From the NCBI RefSeq assembly GCF_003725335.1, contig NZ_QIBY01000011.1:1-64000 (forward strand): DNA of 64,000 nt, written 5' to 3'. The notes under the pieces are model-generated. The model worked only from the letters and a program-made list of their open reading frames with translations, ran no database searches and was not told where the DNA came from. This stretch comes from Parvibacter caecicola. Its GTDB lineage: Bacteria; Actinomycetota; Coriobacteriia; Coriobacteriales; Eggerthellaceae. How positions within the stretch are numbered: the first letter of the stretch is position 1; every line of letters starts with the position of its first letter. Below are positions 18,833-27,486 of this stretch, piece by piece. The position numbers and the translations under genes were made by a program.

Positions 18833-20434
18833 TTAAAGCTGTTGCGCACGGGCGGCTTTGATGAAGCCGCAAAACAGGGGGTGGGGGGAGGTGGGACGGC
18901 TTTTGAATTCCGGGTGCGCTTGGCTGGCCACGAACCAGGGATGGTTTGGCAGCTCCACCATTTCCACCAGGCGCCCATCGGGCGAAGTGCCGGAGAACTC
19001 GAGCCCCGCCTCTTCCAGCTGGCTCCGGTAGCTGTTGTTCACTTCGAAGCGGTGGCGATGGCGCTCGGATATGAGCGGGGAGCTGTAAGCGGCCGCGGCG
19101 CGGGTGCCTTCCTGCAGCACGCAGGGGTAGGCCCCCAGGCGCATGGTGCCACCCTTGTCTTCCACCCCTTCCTGCTCCGGCATGAGGTCGATCACCTTAT
19201 GGGGCGCCCCTTCGTCGAATTCGGCGGAAGTGGCGCCCTCGAGTCCTGCCACATGGCGGGCGAATTCGCACACCGCCGCCTGAAGCCCCAGGCAAATTCC
19301 CAAATAAGGCACGTTGTTCTCGCGGGCAAATCGGGCGGCCTCTATTTTGCCCTCGAAGGCGCGGTTGCCAAAACCGCCGGGCACCAGGATGCCGTCCGCC
19401 TGCCCCAGCACCTCTGCCGCGTTGGCGGCGGTTAGCTCTTCGCCGTCCACCAGCCGCACGTTCACCGCCACCCCGTTCGCGGCGCCGGCATGGTGCAGCG
19501 CCTCAATCACCGAGAGGTAGGCGTCGGGCAGCGAAACGTACTTGCCCACCACGGCGATGTCCACCTGCCCTTTCACGTTGCGGCTGGCGTCGATGAAGCC
19601 GCGCAGGGGGGCGAGGTCTATCTTGCGCGGCGGCAGGCCCAGCTTCGCCAAAGCCGACACATCGAAGCCCTGCTCGTACAAGCTGATGGGCACCTCGTAG
19701 ATGGAATCGCAGTCCTCGCAGGCCAGCACGTCGTCGAAGTCCACGTCGCAGAAGGAGGCGATCTTGCGGCGAACGCCGTCGGTTATCTCGTGGTCGGAGC
19801 GGCAGATGATGAAGTCCGGCTGCACCCCTAGGCTGCGCAGTTCCTTCACCGAATGCTGCGTGGGCTTGGTTTTCACCTCATGGGCGGCGGCGATGTAGGG
19901 CACCAGGGTCACGTGCACGAACAGCACGCTGCCGGCAGGTTGCTCTTTTTTGAACTGGCGGGCCGCCTCGATGAAGGGCAGCCCCTCGATGTCGCCCACG
20001 GTGCCACCGATTTCCGAGATGACCACATCGGCTCCCGTCTGGCGGGCGATGGAGCGCAGCTTGTCCTTGATGGCATCGGTCACGTGGGGGATAACTTGCA
20101 CAGTGCCGCCCAGGAAGTCGCCGTGGCGCTCGCGGGCGATGAGGGTTTTATATATGGAGCCTTGGGTGAAGTTGGAGTCGCGGGTGAGGTTCTCGTCGAT
20201 GAAGCGTTCGTAATGGCCCAGGTCCAAGTCGCCCTCGTGGCCGTCTTCGGTTACGAACACCTCGCCGTGCTGGAACGGGCTCATGGTGCCCGGATCCACG
20301 TTCAGGTAAGGGTCCATCTTCTGCATGGTCACCTTGTAGCCGCGGGCCTTCAGCAAATGCCCCAGCGAAGCGGCGGTAATGCCCTTTCCCAGCGACGACA
20401 CCACGCCTCCCGTTACGAAAATGTGCTTGGCCAT
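18833..20434 (-). CDS. pyrG: CTP synthase (glutamine-hydrolysing)
   Basis: A 533-residue enzyme converting UTP, ATP and glutamine to CTP. The synthase domain starts KHIFVTGGVVSSLGKGITAA and contains QKMDPYLNVDPGTMSPFQHG. The glutaminase domain has the nucleophile in LGICLGLQAAV and the catalytic HPEF near the end. The start at 20434 places the conserved N-terminus at residue 2 and has AAAGGGGAG upstream; the frame is open 255 bases further but without homology. Confidence 0.97.
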   Translation of the reverse strand: MAKHIFVTGGVVSSLGKGITAASLGHLLKARGYKVTMQKMDPYLNVDPGTMSPFQHGEVFVTEDGHEGDLDLGHYERFIDENLTRDSNFTQGSIYKTLIARERHGDFLGGTVQVIPHVTDAIKDKLRSIARQTGADVVISEIGGTVGDIEGLPFIEAARQFKKEQPAGSVLFVHVTLVPYIAAAHEVKTKPTQHSVKELRSLGVQPDFIICRSDHEITDGVRRKIASFCDVDFDDVLACEDCDSIYEVPISLYEQGFDVSALAKLGLPPRKIDLAPLRGFIDASRNVKGQVDIAVVGKYVSLPDAYLSVIEALHHAGAANGVAVNVRLVDGEELTAANAAEVLGQADGILVPGGFGNRAFEGKIEAARFARENNVPYLGICLGLQAAVCEFARHVAGLEGATSAEFDEGAPHKVIDLMPEQEGVEDKGGTMRLGAYPCVLQEGTRAAAAYSSPLISERHRHRFEVNNSYRSQLEEAGLEFSGTSPDGRLVEMVELPNHPWFVASQAHPEFKSRPTSPHPLFCGFIKAARAQQL

Positions 20435-20608
20435 GCGGGCTCCCCTTTCCGGTTTCGGGCATAAAAAATGCGCCTGACCTGGCTTGCAAACCGTTCTCAA
20501 ACGCTTGTCTATGATACGCCCCGCCAATGCGCGCCGCTGCTGGGGCCCCTCTGATTTAACGGAGGCGAAACAGAGAGGACCCACCGGCGAAACCGCCCCT
20601 CGGGCGGG
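20435..20608. other. pyrG upstream region, no gene
   Basis: A G+C-rich region between pyrG and the hairpin at 20609. It has several short self-complementary stretches (for example CCGCCC/GGGCGG near 20593-20607) but no recognisable riboswitch, RNA gene or ORF. It must hold the pyrG promoter, which I could not locate with confidence. Confidence 0.4.
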
Positions 20609-20660
20609 AAAGCCCCCGCGGCTTTCCGCTTCAGCCGACCCTGTGCACTGGGGGCTTTTT
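20609..20660. terminator. Bidirectional terminator-like hairpin upstream of the accessory block
   Basis: Arms AAAGCCCCC (20609-20617) and GGGGGCTTT (20650-20658) enclose a smaller GGCT/AGCC hairpin and end in a T run on the plus strand. It insulates the pyrG side from the accessory operon. Confidence 0.5.
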
Positions 20661-20732
20661 GGAGTTTCTGCGAAACCGGACAAGGGCATTGGCGGCGGCC
20701 CTCGGGGTCCCCTCGTGAGAATCGACGGCGAG

Positions 20733-20763
20733 TGCTATACTTTGCCGTTGCCAAACGTCATAG
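20733..20763 (+). repeat. Promoter-proximal repeat, copy 1 (with TATACT)
   Basis: A 31-base block beginning TGCTATACTT and ending TTGCCAAACGTCATAG. It is repeated at 21036-21066, with differences only in the five central bases. TATACT looks like a -10 box and GCCAAACGTCA like an operator. Confidence 0.6.
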
Positions 20764-20868
20764 AGGCGACACTTGCCTTGCCGTATATTTTTCGACTCAA
20801 GAACCTAGGCTGAAGGGCGCCTGCCCGCAAAGGTTCTTGGTCTGCGCGTTCTGCGCTGCTATGGCTTT

Positions 20869-20880
20869 TGACGTTTGGCG
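20869..20880 (-). repeat. Inverted partial copy of the same repeat
   Basis: The minus strand reads CGCCAAACGTCA, matching the core of the two direct copies except for the flanking base. It lies between them. Confidence 0.4.
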
Positions 20881-21035
20881 ACGACGGGTGGGTGCCTTTC
20901 ATCTTGCGGCTCTCTCAAATGGGGTTCTTTCCTACAGCCATCGTCATTGCTTCTTTGGTCCTGATTCCAATCTACTCCGATTTCCGAGCCGCAGGCAGTT
21001 GCCTCTAGTTTTCCGTTTGTCCCTCAGCGGAGGCA

Positions 21036-21066
21036 TGCTATACTTCCGAATTGCCAAACGTCATAG
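21036..21066 (+). promoter_or_regulatory. Promoter-proximal repeat, copy 2: candidate promoter of the accessory operon
   Basis: The same block as at 20733. TATACT at 21039-21044 with TTGTCC 16 bases upstream makes a plausible promoter about 240 bases before the first lipoprotein gene. The core GCCAAACGTCA would lie at or just downstream of the start site. The rest of the gap from 20661 to 21278 holds nothing else I recognise. Confidence 0.5.
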
Positions 21067-21278
21067 GGCCTGGTAATCGGGCCTACCATAGTCATAGCTT
21101 ATTGCTCACCCAACTTTTCAGGCGACTCGTTTCGCCTGTCCGAGCATTCATGCCCCCGCATGTCGCCATGCCTATCTATGCCGTTTTGCAGCGAGGGATG
21201 GGGTGCCTTTTTGCACAGCCTTCCCTTACCGAATGCGATGAACGGTCCGGTCGAGGCGCCGGGGGAAGGGTGTGTACG

Positions 21279-22445
21279 ATGAAGGCGCAGTTTGGTTGTG
21301 GCAAAGCGCTGTGTTGTGCGCCGCTTAGTTGCGCGCAAAAAGCTTGTTTTGTCCTTGTCTGTGTGGCTCTTTTTGCTGCAATAGCATGCTTGTCGAGTTG
21401 TGGCGGCGGCCTAATGACATCTCAGTTGTCGGAAGATGAAATCCTTGATAGCGTTGATGCTGAAGATGTTGCTGATCATGTGATTCTGCCCGACGAATGG
21501 TGTTCCAGTGAAGTGCCTGCGGTTGTATCAAAAACCCTTGAAGGGGTGGAAGACCAGAAGCTTGATGATGCCTTGTACAAGGAGGCGACGGTGATGGTGG
21601 TGTGCGAGACGAGCCAGTTTCGTATATCGTCCGATTGGGTGACCCAATTCAAGCTAGTTGGAAACCAATGGCAACATCTTGATAGTTATCCAATGGATGA
21701 AAGCATCGAGTGGGTTGGTGGCATTCCGAATGATTTGCTGGCATCCCGGGCAACGGCGTTCATGCAAATGGTTGACGAGAATTCTGAATCGTCAAAGAGG
21801 GACACGAGGCTTCTTGATTTATACAAGGAGGGCTTTTCCGCCGAGGTGATCGACAATAAAACAGCAGAGGATGGTACTGCTCTTTTGGCTGTATCGGCCC
21901 AGCAGGGTCTGACGAAATACCAAGGTACCCTTGCGGCATCGTTTGCGTGGACGGGTACGGATTGGCAGGTGACTTGCACTGCTGACAAGGGCGCTTACCA
22001 GGCGGACTATTCGCCATACGAGGGAACTTGGATCGGAAGCTTTGTTGAGACCTCCGGATGGTGGGATGCGGCCGGCCATGAAGGAAAATGCTATGCAGCA
22101 AAAGAAACGAGTCCGTCGATTACATTCAAAGAGGTCGATCCCGTGTCGCTGACGGCAAAAGCGGACCTCTCGTTTGTCGTGCATGCTCACGACGATACGT
22201 TGGACAATGACGTTGCTTCGGTTGAGGGCGATACGACCATAGAACTTAAAGATGCCCTTATTACCCTCGAGCCAGACAATAGCAATTCTTACAAAATACT
22301 AGATAAAGACTACGGAGACTATAACTATACGGTCTATCTCGAGAATGACGATTCGGGAAATCTGAAGCTCATGGTCAAGGTATTCAATTTCTTGGTTGCC
22401 AATGTTTCTGACTCATATTCCCTTTCGAAGCTCGAAGAGGCGTGA
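21279..22445 (+). CDS. Lipoprotein, first gene of the zinc-ribbon operon
   Basis: A 388-residue predicted lipoprotein of unknown function. A hydrophobic segment (FVLVCVALFAAIAC) leads to the lipobox LSSC with Cys41 as the lipidated residue. The N-terminus carries several extra cysteines. After a variable middle, residues about 245-385 start EGTWIGSF, reminiscent of a lipocalin-like beta barrel, with many acidic residues. The start at 21279 has GGGGAAGG upstream. It is visibly poorer in G+C than flanking genes. It is the first of seven same-strand genes with short gaps. Confidence 0.8.
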   Translation: MKAQFGCGKALCCAPLSCAQKACFVLVCVALFAAIACLSSCGGGLMTSQLSEDEILDSVDAEDVADHVILPDEWCSSEVPAVVSKTLEGVEDQKLDDALYKEATVMVVCETSQFRISSDWVTQFKLVGNQWQHLDSYPMDESIEWVGGIPNDLLASRATAFMQMVDENSESSKRDTRLLDLYKEGFSAEVIDNKTAEDGTALLAVSAQQGLTKYQGTLAASFAWTGTDWQVTCTADKGAYQADYSPYEGTWIGSFVETSGWWDAAGHEGKCYAAKETSPSITFKEVDPVSLTAKADLSFVVHAHDDTLDNDVASVEGDTTIELKDALITLEPDNSNSYKILDKDYGDYNYTVYLENDDSGNLKLMVKVFNFLVANVSDSYSLSKLEEA

Positions 22446-22503
22446 TTGTCCTCTGTTTGGAGGGATTGTGATTACAGGGCGAGATGGCAAAGGAGAAGCT
22501 TGG

Positions 22504-23166
22504 ATGGGAATACTCGATAACGTTAAAGGGGCAGCAAACCGCGGGACGGCTACTGCCGGTCGCGCGGCTGAGCGTTTGAAGATCAATACGCAGTTGAGCG
22601 ATTTGGAACGAAGGCGAAAAGGTCTCGCGGCGCAGCTGGGTGCTGCGCTTTATGTCGCAACGAAGGATGATCCGGCGTTTTCAGGAGGTGAGCAGAAGTC
22701 GCTTTACGAAGCGATAGGGCGCTGCGATGCCGAACGTGCGGTTTGCCAAAAAAGACTGGACCAGATAGATGCTGCAGAACGGGCGCAAGCGCTTGAGGCA
22801 AAGACTTTCACGTGCGTGCTGTGCGGCTCTCAAATGAGCGAGAGAGATTTGTTCTGCAGCGGATGCGGCGCGTCTGCCGACAAGGCTCGCCCAGCGCTTT
22901 CTGTTCCGAAGACGACTATCTCGGCTTGCCCCAACTGCGGGGCGGCTGTCGGAAAGGACGACCTGTTTTGCTTTGATTGCGGGTTCCGCCTCGCGGCACC
23001 TGCCAATGAGGGCAAGGCGAATCTCCCGTCTTCTGACTCAGACGGTGGGGAGATGCAATTGGTCTGCTCCGACTGTGGAGAGCCATTCGAAGAGGGAGAC
23101 GCCTTCTGTATGCATTGCGGTCGCGCGTTAGCCGTTGGGCATGGCGATAAAGCCGCAGCGGAATAA
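22504..23166 (+). CDS. Coiled-coil protein with three zinc ribbons
   Basis: A 220-residue protein without membrane segment or signal. Residues 20-100 are a charged helical, probably coiled-coil region beginning MGILDNVKGAANRG. Three CxxC...CxxC zinc ribbons follow at 104-121, 142-159 and 188-205, each with 12-14 residues between the pairs (CVLCGS, CPNCGA and CSDCGE starts). The start has AAAGGAG upstream. Such ribbons mediate protein or nucleic-acid contacts; the partner is unknown. Membership in the operon suggests it is the cytosolic component. Confidence 0.82.
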   Translation: MGILDNVKGAANRGTATAGRAAERLKINTQLSDLERRRKGLAAQLGAALYVATKDDPAFSGGEQKSLYEAIGRCDAERAVCQKRLDQIDAAERAQALEAKTFTCVLCGSQMSERDLFCSGCGASADKARPALSVPKTTISACPNCGAAVGKDDLFCFDCGFRLAAPANEGKANLPSSDSDGGEMQLVCSDCGEPFEEGDAFCMHCGRALAVGHGDKAAAE

Positions 23167-23184
23167 TAGAGGGGAGTCGGTATA

Positions 23185-24147
23185 GTGTTTTGCGAGAAGT
23201 GCGGAAATGGTCTTGCAGAAGGCGCGTCTTTCTGCTCTGCCTGCGGCGAGAGAGTGTCCGCCAAACCACACAATTCGGAATCGACCGTAATATGTGACGT
23301 TTCCAAAGATGTTCGGCGACATGAAAGCGACATTCACGCTGCTGGGCCGGAATCTACATCCTCCGATAACGCGAAAAAGCCTGTCTCAAGGAAAAAACTG
23401 GCTTTGATTGTTGTGGCGATTGCGCTGGCCGTAGTGGTTATTGCTGTGATAGTTGTGCGTGCTTTGACGGGGTCAGACACCAGTCAGTCAGAGCAAGACC
23501 CAATAGTGGGCGATTGGACGGTAGTCGTGAACCAGTCAGATGTTGAAATCTCTTTCGAGGTGAGAGAAGACGGTTCTTTTGCTCTGACGAAGCCTTTGCC
23601 TGGCGGAAAGTTTCTGGGGATCCCCATGGATGGGGACGGTTGGAATGATTTGGTGAGTGGGCTGAGGTGGGAAAGGGGACCGTTTGAAGAGGGAGTGCAG
23701 CGATATCGTTTGCGTTTCGATGGCGACTTAGCAAGCGTGCTGGGTTCGGCTGCGGTTTTCGAATCTACGGCCATCGGTTTAGACATTAATGCTTTCGTGC
23801 GGGACAGTACGCTTGAATTCTGGGTGCCGCTTGGTTTTCCGGAGTCAGCCGACGGGGAGTGGGGATTTTGTTTTGCTCCCGCGTTTCATGACGCTTCTTG
23901 GGATGGATTGCTCGAGTACGCGGAAATTGAAATGCGGTTTGACTTGGATTCGCAAGGAGAAATTAACTGTTGGCGCAAGTTTGAGCCGTCCGATGGTGCA
24001 CCACCCGAGGAAAGCCAGTTTGCGCTTGGCAAATGGAGCGAGACTGCGAACCATGACGGCACTTCGGACGCTGCTCTTTCAGTGAAGCTGAATCATGAAG
24101 AAGCCTATGGCGTAGAGGTCGATTTTTCCCCGAAGCAGGTGAGGTAG
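23185..24147 (+). CDS. Zinc ribbon - transmembrane - extracytoplasmic domain protein
   Basis: A 320-residue protein starting with GTG at 23185 (GAGGGGAG upstream). Cytosolic zinc ribbon at 3-21 (CEKCGN ... CSACGE), a polar linker to about 70, one membrane helix at 72-93, then an outside domain of about 220 residues. That domain starts VGDWTVVV and contains EVREDGSFALT, resembling lipocalin-like or Ig-like sandwiches seen in secreted proteins. It begins 18 bases after the previous gene. No function is recognised; the layout suggests signal or assembly across the membrane. Confidence 0.8.
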   Translation: MFCEKCGNGLAEGASFCSACGERVSAKPHNSESTVICDVSKDVRRHESDIHAAGPESTSSDNAKKPVSRKKLALIVVAIALAVVVIAVIVVRALTGSDTSQSEQDPIVGDWTVVVNQSDVEISFEVREDGSFALTKPLPGGKFLGIPMDGDGWNDLVSGLRWERGPFEEGVQRYRLRFDGDLASVLGSAAVFESTAIGLDINAFVRDSTLEFWVPLGFPESADGEWGFCFAPAFHDASWDGLLEYAEIEMRFDLDSQGEINCWRKFEPSDGAPPEESQFALGKWSETANHDGTSDAALSVKLNHEEAYGVEVDFSPKQVR

Positions 24148-24150
24148 GCG

Positions 24151-26070
24151 ATGGGCATAGGGGTTGCGAGTCGGATTCCGGCCTCTTTTGTGTCAAGGGG
24201 TCATGAGGTTGGGAAGGCTGCGGTACGTTGTTTGATGGCAATTGCACTGGTTCTCGGCGCTGCACCGTTCATGGGAGGATGCTCGCACGACGGCTCCGTT
24301 CCTGTTGGCGCTGCGTCAAATGTATCCAATGAAAAAGAAGTTGCAGCTCCGGCTGAGCCGCCGAAGTGGCTCCTTGTGGCGAAATACACGGACGACCTCC
24401 CACCATTTCACGATAACTGGACAACTTACGAATACTCTGAAGAGGGATTGCTGCTTCGCGAGTATTGCATCAGGGAAGGCAACGAGGAGGTGGGGAACGA
24501 CAACCTTGTTACCAATTATGGCTACGACGATTCGGGTGCGTGTACGGAGCGCATCTTTGTCTCGCCACACGACAATGGCTCGGAGTTTACATACTGGGGG
24601 TCGCGAATCGGAGCTTATGACGATTTGGGTCGTCCATGTGGGCTGATCGATCTGGCGGGAGACGAATCAGGGGAAAGCAAATCGGTCCTAAACACCTGGG
24701 AATATGTTTCTTCTGACACCAATCCGCTTCCTGGCTATACGGCCTATGGTGAAGACGGCAGCCTCAAATCTCAGGTGACTCGCGAGTACGACGCCAATGG
24801 CAACAAGACCTATGAAGAAGTCTATGTTGATGACGAGAATTACCGTACGTACGAATACGAGTACGATGAAAACGGAAACATGATTTTTGAGAAATACGAA
24901 AACGTTCTTTCTGGGCGCCAGCAGTACTATCACGAGATTTCGTATTGGTACGACAATGCAGGGAATCTTGTGTTCCAGGGCAACCGCGAAGACCCATCTT
25001 CGGGTTGCTACTACGCATACGATGACAGGGGAAATAGGCTGCAGGAGCTAACGTTCGATAAAGGCGTGATTGTTGGGAACACTATTAGGGTCTTTAATCC
25101 GGATGATCTCCTTCTTATGGAGCTGGAGTGCAGCAGCAATGACGGCTTGGGTGGTAGCTACCTTCCGTGGTCTTTGACGACGTATGAGTATGTGGACGAG
25201 GGACGCTCTCGGATTGTCTCGGGGGCTAGGTACTGTCGCGACAAATTCCACACAGGGTTTGCGGTCGAATATCCGTGGAATACGGAATCGTTGGTGGACG
25301 TTGCAAGTGTTTATGAAGGGCTGTTTGGAGAAGACGCCTCGTTTCTCCAGGAGCAGTATGACTATGTTCCAGATGGGGGCTCTCTTGTTTTCGATGCGAC
25401 CATTTCTACCGACCTCGATACGGATGTCTTGCCAAAGAGAATCGTCGACTATTTGTCGGTGGGCGATTGCGGATTGGGCCGAACTGGCTATCCGTTCGAG
25501 TTGGACGGAAAAGGATGGAATGAACTGAAAAAGGCTGTGGACGACGGGCGCCCTGAAAATGGGACTGCCGAAGTTCCTGGGAACGCATACGATGTTCAGA
25601 CAGGGCTCTTTGCTTTCAACCTCCCTGATTCGTGGAAGGGCAAAGTGGATGTGGATATACGGGATGCCGATGGGGAGTATCCGGTTGTCATCATTTCTCT
25701 TAAGTTGGGTGATTGCCCACCCATTTTGTGCGCAAGCGTTCGGGATTCATCAGAGGAACTCCTGGGGGGAGATATTTCTAGCTCGATTTTTGAGCGGCTG
25801 GAAATACCTAATGGGAAAAGAATAGATTTCAGCACGTGCTATTTTCTCGCAACGCTCATGGAGGCGCGGGAGTTCGGGGCGGATTCGCCCTTTTCTCTTA
25901 CGGATGGTCAATATGAAGACATATTCGAAATGACTCTAGGAAGCTCTTTCGAATATGACGCTGTTTCCGAGGAACAGATTGAGGAAATCAGGCTCGCATC
26001 CTTTGATGTGCAAACGGATCACCTGAAAAGCGAGATCGTTGACAAAGTAATTGTGGGCAACTTTGCCTAG
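24151..26070 (+). CDS. Large lipoprotein with YD-like repeats
   Basis: A 639-residue predicted lipoprotein. A hydrophobic stretch (LMAIALVLGAAPF) ends in MGGC with Cys44 as the lipidation site. Residues about 190-320 contain repeats of the YD/RHS kind: REYDANGNKTYEEV, YEYDENGNMIFEKY, YWYDNAGNLVFQGN and YAYDDRGNRLQEL. The C-terminal third has YDVQTGLFAFNLPDSWKGKV, a motif I associate with secreted proteins of Coriobacteria. No toxin tip is attached, so it is not a classical RHS toxin. It starts three bases after the previous stop, implying translational coupling. Confidence 0.78.
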   Translation: MGIGVASRIPASFVSRGHEVGKAAVRCLMAIALVLGAAPFMGGCSHDGSVPVGAASNVSNEKEVAAPAEPPKWLLVAKYTDDLPPFHDNWTTYEYSEEGLLLREYCIREGNEEVGNDNLVTNYGYDDSGACTERIFVSPHDNGSEFTYWGSRIGAYDDLGRPCGLIDLAGDESGESKSVLNTWEYVSSDTNPLPGYTAYGEDGSLKSQVTREYDANGNKTYEEVYVDDENYRTYEYEYDENGNMIFEKYENVLSGRQQYYHEISYWYDNAGNLVFQGNREDPSSGCYYAYDDRGNRLQELTFDKGVIVGNTIRVFNPDDLLLMELECSSNDGLGGSYLPWSLTTYEYVDEGRSRIVSGARYCRDKFHTGFAVEYPWNTESLVDVASVYEGLFGEDASFLQEQYDYVPDGGSLVFDATISTDLDTDVLPKRIVDYLSVGDCGLGRTGYPFELDGKGWNELKKAVDDGRPENGTAEVPGNAYDVQTGLFAFNLPDSWKGKVDVDIRDADGEYPVVIISLKLGDCPPILCASVRDSSEELLGGDISSSIFERLEIPNGKRIDFSTCYFLATLMEAREFGADSPFSLTDGQYEDIFEMTLGSSFEYDAVSEEQIEEIRLASFDVQTDHLKSEIVDKVIVGNFA

Positions 26071-26101
26071 TGGGGCCGCAAAAAGAGAGGAAAGGTGAAA
26101 T

Positions 26102-26767
26102 ATGTCATTTTGTAGTAACTGCGGAAAACAGGTGCCAGGTGAAAGCCGTTTTTGTCCTGGGTGCGGAACGGAAGTGAGGAGCGCTCAACCGGCGCCAGCG
26201 TCACCGGCCGCTGCTCCAAGCCCGAAAAAAGGTACTGCGAAGACTGGGGTTCTTGGGACGGAAGTGGGGAAGGCTCGTCGGATAATTGGCTGCATGGACG
26301 TGGCTCTTATCGTCCTTACGCTCTTTCCCTGGGTGAAGATAAACCTCTATCTTTGGTCAGGAGAGTACTCTCTGCCGTCTCTGATTCAGTTGATTGGAAA
26401 TGCTCAGAGCCAGGCGTCGTCTCTGCTTGGTTCATATTGGAGTGGAAGCGAAATCGGTGCCAATGTAACCATGTTCGTTGTCGTTCTCGCTCTTGCATGG
26501 GTGGGACTGGTTGCTTCACTTGGATTTGATGCGTATAGCTATCTTGCTTCGGGTACGCGCAAATTTCGATCCGTGGGCCCGGTTGTGGCAATCGTTTTGG
26601 CCTTGATTGTCTTAGTGGCCTGTTTCGAGTTGGACGTGACCATTTCGGGCGGTTCCGGTTCGGGCCTTGCTGGGATGATTACTGCAACTGGATGGGTGTG
26701 GTTGACGCTCGGAGTTGCGGCTGTGGAGCTTATTTACATTGGTGCCACCGACCCTGCGCGAGCTTAA
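26102..26767 (+). CDS. Zinc-ribbon protein with four membrane helices, paralogue A
   Basis: A 221-residue membrane protein. Zinc ribbon at 4-22 (CSNCGK ... CPGCGT), an Ala/Pro linker, then helices at about 62-80, 120-142, 158-176 and 193-213. FPWV at 75-78 closes helix 1 and YSLP follows at 89-92. The same two landmarks occur at the same spacing in the next gene, so the two are paralogues. GAGAGGAAAGG precedes the ATG. Function unknown. Confidence 0.8.
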   Translation: MSFCSNCGKQVPGESRFCPGCGTEVRSAQPAPASPAAAPSPKKGTAKTGVLGTEVGKARRIIGCMDVALIVLTLFPWVKINLYLWSGEYSLPSLIQLIGNAQSQASSLLGSYWSGSEIGANVTMFVVVLALAWVGLVASLGFDAYSYLASGTRKFRSVGPVVAIVLALIVLVACFELDVTISGGSGSGLAGMITATGWVWLTLGVAAVELIYIGATDPARA

Positions 26768-26818
26768 CCGGCGCCCTTTTTTATAGAAGCATTAAACAGG
26801 GAAAGGAAGTGAAGATCA

Positions 26819-27433
26819 ATGGCATTTTGTAAGCAATGCGGTGGCCGTCTTGATGGGGGGATCAAGTATTGCCCTGCATGCGGTAAGGAGGTGGGGGGCG
26901 CCGTTCCCACATCGGTCCAGATGTCGGGTCGGGACAGCGGGCTGACCGCCGCATCGCCTCGATGGATTTTCGCTGCCATTTATGCGCTTCTAGCCGCTAC
27001 CATGCTGTTTCCCTGGGTGGAGGTTGGCTTCTTTTTGGGGACGAATGCTTACTCGCTGCCGATGTTGGGCGCGCGCCTGTGGTCTCTGGTCGACTCTGCG
27101 GGCGCCTACTTGGACGAAGGAACCGGTGTTGTTTTTGCTGTGACTGTTTTTGCGATCGTTGTTGCATGGGCTGTCGTCTTCGTGCTCTTGATGAAGGGGA
27201 TTTACGACATCGTGAAGCGCCCTGGCCAGAGCCCAGAGAAACCGGTGACGTTCCTTATCGCCCTCGCGAGCATGACGGGGCTTGTGTGCTTGATGCTGGG
27301 CGCGTCAGGGCAAGATTTGGGACTTGGGCAAAGCGGCCTTATTTCGGTCGGAGCCAGCCCATGGCTCTGGGCGTCTTTGGGGCTTTCCGTGCTTGCGCTT
27401 TTCGTGATTGAGCTTCTTCCAAGTGAAAAATGA
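26819..27433 (+). CDS. Zinc-ribbon protein with four membrane helices, paralogue B
   Basis: A 204-residue paralogue of the preceding gene. Zinc ribbon at 4-22 (CKQCGG ... CPACGK), helices at about 48-66, 103-126, 142-161 and 180-199, with LFPWV and YSLP again at the end of helix 1. GGGAAAGGAAG lies upstream. Outside these landmarks the two proteins are clearly diverged, which suggests an old duplication with separate roles, perhaps as a heteromer. Confidence 0.8.
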   Translation: MAFCKQCGGRLDGGIKYCPACGKEVGGAVPTSVQMSGRDSGLTAASPRWIFAAIYALLAATMLFPWVEVGFFLGTNAYSLPMLGARLWSLVDSAGAYLDEGTGVVFAVTVFAIVVAWAVVFVLLMKGIYDIVKRPGQSPEKPVTFLIALASMTGLVCLMLGASGQDLGLGQSGLISVGASPWLWASLGLSVLALFVIELLPSEK

Positions 27434-27486
27434 TTCTTGGCGGCTTTGCGTGTTTTTTCGTCAGAATAGGGATTGGAGAAAAAGCT

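Noticed and set aside
20435-20732. A riboswitch or SRP/6S/tmRNA gene upstream of pyrG
   Set aside because: I looked for the conserved cores of SRP RNA and tmRNA and found none; only generic G+C-rich hairpins are present.
24151-26070. The YD-repeat lipoprotein as an RHS polymorphic toxin
   Set aside because: It is too short, has few repeats, lacks the RHS core boundary motif and a toxin domain, and no immunity gene follows.
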